From assembly GCA_021324035.1 (NCBI GenBank), contig JAJPJU010000025.1, positions 1-19,039 of the forward strand: a DNA stretch of 19,039 bases, in the 5' to 3' direction. Numbering within the stretch: the first letter of the stretch is position 1; each line of letters starts with the position of its first letter. The notes below the pieces were generated by a model, which ran no database searches, was not told where the DNA came from, and worked only from the letters and a program-made list of their open reading frames with translations. This stretch comes from Spartobacteria bacterium. GTDB taxonomy: Bacteria > Verrucomicrobiota > Verrucomicrobiia > Chthoniobacterales > UBA10450. A program made the translations under genes and the position numbers. Shown here one piece after another: positions 13,790-19,039 of the stretch.

Positions 13790-13935
13790 TATGTCTCAAA
13801 TCCAAAGTCCGAATTTCGAATCTCGAAACAAATCCGAATTGATGAAGTCTTAAAATCACAAACGAGCCTTGTTGATTCGGACATTTGCATTTCGATATTG
13901 TTTCGATCTTCGGATTTCGAGTTTCGAATTTGTGC
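13790..13935. repeat. AT-rich TTCG/CGAA intergenic tract
   Basis: The 166-bp gap between the start of the 200-aa gene and the end of the DUF885 gene is rich in CGAATTTCGAA, ATCCGAA and TTCGGATTTCG words, arranged as imperfect inverted repeats around 13801-13835 and 13901-13932. Positions 13880-13899 match 8585-8604 in reverse complement at 18 of 20 bases. It probably contains the promoter of the - strand operon starting at 13780, but no convincing box stands out. Confidence 0.45.
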
Positions 13936-13946
13936 GTGAGAAGAAG

Positions 13947-15770
13947 CTACGTCTTCTTCTTTTGAATGTAATCGTTAATCTGCTCCTCGAGGATTTCGAG
14001 AGGCAGCGATCCGTTCTTCAGAACTGTGTCATGGAACTCGCGCTGATCGAACTTGTCGCCGAGCTCTTTTTGGGCGCGCGCACGCAGCTCCTGGATCTTC
14101 AACATTCCAACCTTATACGCGCAGGCCTGTCCAGGATTCACGATATAGCGTTCGATCTCAGCCTTGGTTTCTTTTTCGCCATAACCCGTTTTGTCGTGCA
14201 TGTAGGCAATGGCTTGTTCGCGGGTCCAATGTTTGGCGTGAATGCCAGTGTCGACGACCAACCTCACCGCGCGCAGCATTTCGTCGCGCAACCGGCCGAG
14301 ATCGCCGAACTGATCTTTGTCGTACCAACCGGCTTGTTTGGCCAGCCATTCGCAGTAAAGAGCCCAGCCTTCCGCATACGCAGTGAACGGAAGAACTTTC
14401 CTAAATTGCGGAACGCCCATGAGTTCCTGGGCGATCGAGATTTGCCAGTGATGTCCGGGAACGCCCTCGTGATAAGACAGCGTCGGCATGCTCCATTTCG
14501 GCACTTCGTTCATATCGCGCAGGTTCGCATAGAAGATCCCCGGGCGTGATCCATCCATCGCGCCGCCCTGATAATAAGCGCCCGGTGCGGTCGCTTCCTT
14601 GAATGGCTCAACCCGGCGAATCTCGATCTGCGCCTTGGGCGCGATGTAAAACAAGTGGGCCTTGGATTCCACCACTGCGGCATCGATCAATCGCTTGTAT
14701 TCGGCCAGGGCCTCGGCCCTCCCTTTGTCATCATTCGAATACAGAAACCGCGGATCCTTGCCGAGCTTGTCGATCGACGCGCCGATTGGCTGGCCGGCGA
14801 AACCGTTGGCATCGAGAATCGTCCGCATTTCGCCCTCGATCCGGGTGACTTCGCGCAAACCGAGTTCGTGCACTTCGTTTGGCGGCATGTCGGTGGTGGT
14901 GTTTGAACGAAGCACGTAGGCGTAAAACGCATCGCCATTCGGCAATTTCCAAACGCCATCGTCGGTCGTGGTCTTTGGAAGCAGTTCGTTGAAATACGCG
15001 ATCAACTTTTGATACGCGGGATAAACCTTGCTGGTGATTGAGGTCTCCACCCGTTTCTGCAAATCGGCACGCTGCTGTTCGCTTAGGGTTGTGATCTTCG
15101 CTGCCCGTTCCTTGAACGACGTGGCCAAAATGTTTTCGGCGGGCGGTTTCGCCACGAATTCGGTCATCTCCTTCAGGACTTCTTCGACTACGAACCGCGG
15201 CGGAATGATTTGCTCCTGCTCACGTTTCCTCACGCTCTCGAGCGTTTGATCGAACTTCACCGGTAACGCGTCGAGCCGCATGACGTAATACTCACAATCG
15301 CGCGCGTTGAAGAGACGGTGCGTGTTCGCCATGAACGACGGATACTGGTTCTGAACGCCGAACAGTTGATTGACCGGATAATTGTAATCCTGCCACTTCT
15401 CGCCATCGACCTGGTCCTTCAAAAACCATTCGAGGATATGAGTCGAAAGCTTTTGCGACGGCGTTTGCTTATCGAGCGGATACTCATGCAGCTGTTCGAG
15501 GTCCTTTTTCCAGCGATCGATCTGTAGCTGCTGATGGGCGGGAGATTCGTCGCTCAGCTTGCCGTTGTGGCTGGTAAAACCGAATTGCTCGACCAATCCC
15601 AGCTGCGACAGCAACTCCGGCTCGCTGAAGATGACTTCGGCGAAAACTTTCTCGTAAAACAAATTCAAACTCCAGGGCCGGAACCAGATCAGGTTGATAA
15701 GGAAGATCGCGACGCCAACGATCAGAACGAGAACAATGACTCCCAGCCACTTCAGGGTTCGTTTAAACAT
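13947..15770 (-). CDS. DUF885-family membrane-anchored zinc metallopeptidase
   Basis: This 607-aa protein has an N-terminal membrane anchor (about 5-28, LKWLGVIVLVLIVGVAIFLI) and a large extracytoplasmic DUF885 domain. The hallmark HEGVPGHHWQ motif gives zinc-site residues H434, E435 and H440, and AEGWALY supplies a second acidic ligand (E467). I start it at the ATG at 15770 because the frame's earlier start at 15812 would be TTG and would add 14 residues ahead of the helix; no good Shine-Dalgarno marks either. DUF885 proteins are mostly uncharacterised, with distant similarity to carboxypeptidase-like HExxH enzymes, so peptidase activity is a family-based expectation. It lies between AT-rich spacer DNA and a small gene of unknown function. 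Confidence 0.88.
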   Translation of the reverse strand: MFKRTLKWLGVIVLVLIVGVAIFLINLIWFRPWSLNLFYEKVFAEVIFSEPELLSQLGLVEQFGFTSHNGKLSDESPAHQQLQIDRWKKDLEQLHEYPLDKQTPSQKLSTHILEWFLKDQVDGEKWQDYNYPVNQLFGVQNQYPSFMANTHRLFNARDCEYYVMRLDALPVKFDQTLESVRKREQEQIIPPRFVVEEVLKEMTEFVAKPPAENILATSFKERAAKITTLSEQQRADLQKRVETSITSKVYPAYQKLIAYFNELLPKTTTDDGVWKLPNGDAFYAYVLRSNTTTDMPPNEVHELGLREVTRIEGEMRTILDANGFAGQPIGASIDKLGKDPRFLYSNDDKGRAEALAEYKRLIDAAVVESKAHLFYIAPKAQIEIRRVEPFKEATAPGAYYQGGAMDGSRPGIFYANLRDMNEVPKWSMPTLSYHEGVPGHHWQISIAQELMGVPQFRKVLPFTAYAEGWALYCEWLAKQAGWYDKDQFGDLGRLRDEMLRAVRLVVDTGIHAKHWTREQAIAYMHDKTGYGEKETKAEIERYIVNPGQACAYKVGMLKIQELRARAQKELGDKFDQREFHDTVLKNGSLPLEILEEQINDYIQKKKT

Positions 15771-15827
15771 AAGTCTGCGGGTTTCGTAGATGCACCTGGC
15801 AAGATGCTTCAAAATCTGGCCAACACT

Positions 15828-16109
15828 TCACTTCCAGCGGCAGATCTTGTCGATACTTTTGATTAGCCGCCGAACCTCGACCGCGATTTCGTGCGGCAGG
15901 GCTCGATGCTCATGGTCGAGTGTTTTGAGGGCCAGATGCAATTGGTAATAAAGTTCATTGGAAGTCGTGGCCACAACTTCGTGCACCAAACTGTGAAGCC
16001 TATCGGCTTCCACAACGAAGTGCGCGCTCCGCAGTTTCTCAGCCAGCGCGTCGATCACTTCCGGAAAGTCTTTCGGGCGAGCCAACTTGCTTTTTCTAAA
16101 CGGCCACAT
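15828..16109 (-). CDS. Small protein of unknown function
   Basis: I do not recognise this 93-aa product. I chose the ATG at 16109 (MWPFRKSKLARP) because it clears the divergent potassium-channel gene by 36 bp. The open frame continues to 16271, but an earlier start such as 16166 would overlap that gene. The protein is mostly helical and charged, with a run VVEADRLHSLVHEVV and a basic C-terminus (EVRRLIKSIDKICRWK), and has no membrane segment or metal motif. Its stop is 58 bp upstream of the DUF885 start on the same strand, so the two may be co-transcribed. Coding is supported by the open frame and reasonable composition only. Confidence 0.55.
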   Translation of the reverse strand: MWPFRKSKLARPKDFPEVIDALAEKLRSAHFVVEADRLHSLVHEVVATTSNELYYQLHLALKTLDHEHRALPHEIAVEVRRLIKSIDKICRWK

Positions 16110-16145
16110 TTGCTCGAACACAATCTCTAATAGAGACTCTGCCAA

Positions 16146-17024
16146 ATGAGAAGGCGATCGCGCCATCACGTTGCCATTCGATCCGGGCAGGTCGAATTTG
16201 TCAAAGTCAACACCGACGCCGGGAGATGGCGCGACGTTTACCGATGGCTGCTGGGATTGAGCTGGCCCCAATTCGCCGGCTTTGTCTCGGTCATTTACGT
16301 CGCGCTCAATTTATTCTTCGCGGTTTTCTATAGCCTCGATCACAACAGCATTGCCGGCACACCAATGTCGCAATGGTTTTTGGATTGTTTTTTCTTCAGC
16401 GTCCAAACCCTGGCCACGGTGGGTTACGGCCACATATACCCCCAGGACGTTTACGGCCACATCGTCAGCACTGTTGAGATCATGACCGGTGTTTTCTTGT
16501 TAGCGGTCATGACCGGCCTGATTTTCGTGCGTTTCTCGAGGCCGGTTGCCCGCGTCACTTTCAGCAAGTCAATCGTTGTCGGTCCGCTGAACGGCAAACC
16601 CACGCTGATGGTTCGCGTTGGCAACGAAAACTCTCACAGCATGGTGGAAGCGAAATTTCGGATCATGTACACACGCGATCAGGAGTTGGTCGAAGGCGGC
16701 GACTTCAGGTATTTCCACACTCTCAAACTCCATTTCGATCAGTTGACGGTTTTCCCGGCGGCCCTAACCCTGCGCCATGAGATCGACGAAAAGAGTCCGC
16801 TCTTCGGCGCAACGGCTGAATCGCTCGAGACGGAGCGCGCCCTGTTCTTCGTTTCAGTCGTCGGTATCGACCCGGTCATCGCTGCCGAAGTTCAGACCCA
16901 AAAGGACTACACGTTTCGCGACGTTAAGTTCGGCCACCGGTTCGTTGAGATTTATACGGCGCACGGCGGGGGCCGGCTGACCGTGGACTACGGACGTATC
17001 CACGAGACGGAAGCAGTGGGTTAG
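16146..17024 (+). CDS. Inward-rectifier potassium channel, KirBac type
   Basis: This 292-aa channel forms a K+-selective tetrameric pore. An N-terminal amphipathic slide helix (GRWRDVYRWLLGLSWPQF, 26-43) leads into transmembrane helix 1 (about 44-64). The pore helix and selectivity filter TLATVGYG (88-95) follow, then transmembrane helix 2 (about 104-128) ending in FVRFSRPVARVTFS, the conserved junction to the cytoplasmic immunoglobulin-like domain. That domain fills residues 140-285, with the usual NEN, FRIMYTRDQELVEGG and LRHEIDEKSPLFG segments. Length and domain order are normal for KirBac. The start at 16146 has only a weak upstream GAGA. Ligand control, for example by pH or lipid, cannot be read here. 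Confidence 0.93.
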   Translation: MRRRSRHHVAIRSGQVEFVKVNTDAGRWRDVYRWLLGLSWPQFAGFVSVIYVALNLFFAVFYSLDHNSIAGTPMSQWFLDCFFFSVQTLATVGYGHIYPQDVYGHIVSTVEIMTGVFLLAVMTGLIFVRFSRPVARVTFSKSIVVGPLNGKPTLMVRVGNENSHSMVEAKFRIMYTRDQELVEGGDFRYFHTLKLHFDQLTVFPAALTLRHEIDEKSPLFGATAESLETERALFFVSVVGIDPVIAAEVQTQKDYTFRDVKFGHRFVEIYTAHGGGRLTVDYGRIHETEAVG

Positions 17025-17032
17025 TTGTAGAA

Positions 17033-17084
17033 TCCGCTGTCCTCAGCGGAAAACTTGAGAACTGCCGCCGGGACAGTGTCCGGC
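17033..17084. terminator. Two hairpins between convergent genes, possible bidirectional terminator
   Basis: TCCGCTG-TCCT-CAGCGGA (17033-17050) is a perfect seven-bp stem. A second stem, GCCG-GGAC with GTCCGGC (17067-17084, one bulged G), ends on the stop codon of the 49-aa gene. The 59-bp gap separates the converging channel and small-membrane-protein genes. No clear T-run follows on either side, so it may be a dispersed palindrome used as a stop signal. Confidence 0.5.
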
Positions 17085-17233
17085 TATCGGCCTATCAAAA
17101 TAAAAACGCCGGCGAGGATTGCCAGAATTCCCATGAGAACACTGGGGATCATAATCGCAAACAGCAGCCCCAAACCCGCCAGGATCAGATAAACAGCCAA
17201 CAACAGCATTCCGATATTTTTGGTAAAGTTCAT
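17084..17233 (-). CDS. Small two-helix membrane protein
   Basis: This 49-aa protein (MNFTKNIGMLLLAVYLILAG then more hydrophobic sequence to LIGR) is almost wholly hydrophobic, with two likely transmembrane helices (about 7-26 and 29-47) joined by a short IPS turn. I use the ATG at 17233 rather than the open frame's first start at 17269, because AAAGG lies seven bases upstream of it. Function is unknown; small proteins of this shape are common in envelope-stress regulons. It converges on the potassium channel gene and diverges from the five-helix membrane protein. Confidence 0.65.
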   Translation of the reverse strand: MNFTKNIGMLLLAVYLILAGLGLLFAIMIPSVLMGILAILAGVFILIGR

Positions 17234-17240
17234 GAACAAG

Positions 17241-17245
17241 CCTTT
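17241..17245 (-). promoter_or_regulatory. Ribosome binding site that fixes the 49-aa protein start
   Basis: On the - strand this reads AAAGG, seven bases before the ATG at 17233. It supports the short form over the 61-aa open frame. Confidence 0.6.
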
Positions 17246-17320
17246 CGTTAGGTGGGCTCGATCTTTCACGGCCCCGCGGATTTGTCACGATGATTTTCAG
17301 CATCTATTCTCGCGTCGTCA

Positions 17321-17986
17321 GTGACCGATCAAAATCAACATCAGCATATCGATAAACCCGAACCGCGCTGGCAGGCTTTGGCCGCGTTCCTGGCGATCGG
17401 CGGAATCTATCTGGCCCTTCCGGCAAATCTTATCATCGGACCGATTTGGCTGTTGCCCACCTTGATTGTGCTCCTGCTCATTCCGACCATAATGAGCCAC
17501 AAAACCGGCAGGCGTTCCCTCAATCGTATATTGGGAATTGCCATCAATGGCATCACCACAATCGCGCTCATCGGGTCGGTCGTGCTTCTGGTCCGCGCCT
17601 TGCCCTCGCATAAAGAATCGCCGCTGGCGCTTTTGCGGTCCGGCGGACTGCTTTGGCTCGCCAATGTGATTGTCTTCACCCTTTGGTACTGGCGCCTCGA
17701 CGGCGGCGGCCCAACGGTGCGGCACGAAGAAAAGAAATTCGGCAGTACCAGTTTTCTTTTTCCCCAAATGCAGATCCCTCATGATGAGCGACAGCAATTC
17801 GAGTGTTTGCGCTGGCGACCGCGCTTCGTCGATTACTTTTTCGTCGCTTTCACTCAAAGTTCGACCTTTGGTCCGACCGACGCGCCATTGCTCGCCCGAT
17901 GGGCCAAGATTTTAGCGATGATTCAGATTTTTATTTCGCTGAGCATCGTGATTTTGCTCATCTCGCGGGCGGTCGGCGTGCTCTGA
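17321..17986 (+). CDS. Five-helix membrane protein of unknown function
   Basis: This 221-aa integral membrane protein starts with GTG, since no ATG lies near the start of the frame. Likely transmembrane helices fall at about 17-35, 39-58, 70-92, 107-124 and 196-217. Between the fourth and fifth lie WYWRLDGGGP (122-131), FLFPQM (146-151) and WRPRFVDYFFVAFTQSSTFG (165-184) followed by PTD. The last stretch resembles a pore-like loop before a final helix, reminiscent of DUF1345-type proteins, and the same motif order occurs in a widespread uncharacterised family. No catalytic motif is visible. It is not closely linked to its neighbours: 87 bp separate it from the divergent small gene, and a palindrome follows it. 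Confidence 0.8.
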   Translation: MTDQNQHQHIDKPEPRWQALAAFLAIGGIYLALPANLIIGPIWLLPTLIVLLLIPTIMSHKTGRRSLNRILGIAINGITTIALIGSVVLLVRALPSHKESPLALLRSGGLLWLANVIVFTLWYWRLDGGGPTVRHEEKKFGSTSFLFPQMQIPHDERQQFECLRWRPRFVDYFFVAFTQSSTFGPTDAPLLARWAKILAMIQIFISLSIVILLISRAVGVL

Positions 17987-17997
17987 AGAAGAATTTT

Positions 17998-18070
17998 AAC
18001 CACGAACAAACACCAATGGACACGAATCAAAACCTTCAGAATTGGTGTTCATTGGTGTGCATTCGCGGTT
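17998..18070. repeat. Imperfect 73-bp inverted repeat
   Basis: The left arm starts AACCACGAAC and continues through ACACCAATGGACAC; the right arm, read in reverse complement, starts AACCGCGAATGC and continues ACACCAATGAACAC. The arms (about 17998-18026 and 18042-18070) pair with a few mismatches. It fills most of the 96 bp between the membrane protein and the DUF72 gene. It looks like a short dispersed palindrome of the accaCGAA-nACACcaATG type, with no coding content. Confidence 0.7.
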
Positions 18071-18082
18071 GGTAATATTTGT

Positions 18083-18781
18083 ATGAACATCTGGGTCGGC
18101 ACTTCCGGTTTTCAATACACTGAATGGAAGGGGAATTTCTATCCGGAGGATTTGCCGACCGCAAAAATGCTTCCGTATTACGCGGAACGATTTTCGACGA
18201 CTGAGATCAACTACACCTTCCATCGAATTCCGGCGCCGAAGACAATCGACAATTGGAAAGCGCAAACGCCGGAGAAATTCCGGTTCGCGTTGAAGGCGCC
18301 GCAAAAGATCACTCATTGGTCGAAGCTGAAGGATTGTTCCGACTCCGTTGAGTATTTTTGCAAAGTCGTGACCGGGTTGGGGGAACGGCTCGGCCCAGTC
18401 CTGTTTCAGTTGCCGCCCACGTTCAAGAAAGATGTCGACGTCCTCAGCTCATTCCTGCGCGAATTTCCCGATATGCGCGCCGCCTTCGAATTCCGACATG
18501 ATTCCTGGTTCGACGACGAAATTTTCGATCTGCTCAAATCGCGAAACATTTCTCTTTGCATCGCCGACACTGACGATCTGGCCACGCCTAGGAAAATCAC
18601 GGCCGATTACGGATATCTCAGACTGCGTCGCGAGGATTACCAGAAAAAGGACGTCGAGAACTGGTCAGAGTTCGTGGCTGAACAGAAAGCGAATTGGAAA
18701 GATGCCTTCGTTTATTTCAAACATGAAGAAAGCGGCACCGGTCCGAAGCTGGCCAAACAAATGATCGAGGTTCTAAAATAG
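18083..18781 (+). CDS. DUF72 (YecE-like) family protein
   Basis: This 232-aa protein has the full DUF72 layout: the opening WVGTSGFQYTEWKGNFYP (4-21), TTEINYTFHRIP, FALKAPQKITH, PVLFQLPPTF, FEFRHDSWF and a closing FVYFKHEESG. DUF72 proteins adopt a TIM-barrel-like fold and their biochemical role is not settled as far as I know. The length is typical. It begins just after an intergenic palindrome, has no strong Shine-Dalgarno, and ends five bases before the M48 peptidase gene, so the two are probably one transcript. The family call is firm and the function unknown. Confidence 0.9.
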   Translation: MNIWVGTSGFQYTEWKGNFYPEDLPTAKMLPYYAERFSTTEINYTFHRIPAPKTIDNWKAQTPEKFRFALKAPQKITHWSKLKDCSDSVEYFCKVVTGLGERLGPVLFQLPPTFKKDVDVLSSFLREFPDMRAAFEFRHDSWFDDEIFDLLKSRNISLCIADTDDLATPRKITADYGYLRLRREDYQKKDVENWSEFVAEQKANWKDAFVYFKHEESGTGPKLAKQMIEVLK

Positions 18782-18786
18782 CGGCC

Positions 18787-19039
18787 ATGAACCGGACTCA
18801 TATCAAATGGTTGCCGATTGCCGCGGCGCTTCTGTTTGTCGCCTACCAATATTTTAGCTCGGAGAAATTTGTGAATCCGGAGACGGGCCGAAAAAGTCAC
18901 GTCGGAATGTCGACCGAGCAAGAGTCGACTCTTGGTTTGCAGAGTTATCAGCAGATTATTTCTCAGTCGCAGGTAATCAGTTCCGGACCCGAAGTCGATC
19001 GGGTCCAAAACGTGGTCAGACGTCTGGCCGGAGCGACCG
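18787..19039 (+). CDS. M48-family metallopeptidase, N-terminal part (3' end outside window)
   Basis: The frame from the ATG at 18787 stays open to the window edge (84 codons). The product begins MNRTHIKWLPIAAALLFVAY, an N-terminal membrane anchor or signal, then KFVNPETGRKSHVGMSTEQE, LGLQSYQQII and SGPEVDRVQNVVRRLAGAT. This is the characteristic leader of Oma1/LoiP-like M48 peptidases, whose HExxH site would lie beyond the window. Such enzymes degrade misfolded or unassembled envelope proteins. It starts five bases after the DUF72 stop, which suggests co-transcription. Confidence 0.75.
   Translation, partial: MNRTHIKWLPIAAALLFVAYQYFSSEKFVNPETGRKSHVGMSTEQESTLGLQSYQQIISQSQVISSGPEVDRVQNVVRRLAGAT

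Noticed and set aside
13869..14549. 226-aa open frame on the + strand
   Set aside because: It is antisense to the DUF885 gene, including its HEGVPGHH motif, so it is a shadow.
1..19039. CRISPR array, tRNA, rRNA, transposase or phage genes
   Set aside because: None were seen: no regularly spaced direct repeats, no cloverleaf-like tRNA sequence, and no transposase or integrase motifs in any convincing frame.

Overview
The window looks like a bacterial chromosome segment with moderately high GC and densely packed genes. It has no tRNA, rRNA, CRISPR array or transposase that I can see, and no gene-free stretch longer than about 300 bases. The mix of genes (long-type aromatic amino acid hydroxylase, RoxA-like dihaem cytochrome, DUF4349 anti-sigma factor, DUF885 peptidase, DUF72 protein) and the many small intergenic palindromes suggest a soil bacterium, perhaps Verrucomicrobiota. 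That placement is an impression from gene content, not a computed result.

Region 1 (1-5780) is a phenylalanine/tyrosine catabolism and tetrahydrobiopterin (BH4) locus. On the + strand lie the 3' end of homogentisate 1,2-dioxygenase (hmgA), GTP cyclohydrolase I (folE), a protein with three fused 6-pyruvoyl-tetrahydropterin synthase (PTPS) domains, a short-chain reductase, and a membrane-anchored YheO-like PAS protein. A long BH4-type phenylalanine hydroxylase gene faces them on the - strand; its stop codon abuts the PAS stop codon. FolE, PTPS and the reductase could make BH4 from GTP, the hydroxylase would use it to turn Phe into Tyr, and HmgA would cleave homogentisate further down the pathway. 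In the PTPS protein, the zinc/cysteine half and the Asp-His half of the catalytic apparatus sit in different fused domains.

Region 2 (5869-9778) holds an ECF sigma factor translationally coupled to a zinc-finger anti-sigma factor with a DUF4349 domain, and an L,D-transpeptidase with peptidoglycan-binding and LysM domains. Two copies of a 55-bp three-way-junction palindrome occur here, at 5869-5923 and 8679-8733, and they differ by compensated base-pair changes. Next to the second copy is a 33-bp ghost of the transpeptidase gene's 3' end.

Region 3 (9843-11453) has a SAM methyltransferase and an NmrA-like NAD(P)-binding protein in one operon, closed by a hairpin terminator and followed by a four-hairpin intergenic element.

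Region 4 (11525-16109, - strand) has a RoxA-like dihaem cytochrome c downstream of a 200-aa anchored protein of unknown function, a membrane-anchored DUF885 metallopeptidase, and a 93-aa protein of unknown function.

Region 5 (16146-19039) has a KirBac-type potassium channel, a 49-aa membrane protein on the - strand, a five-helix membrane protein, a DUF72 protein and the start of an M48 metallopeptidase that runs off the right edge.
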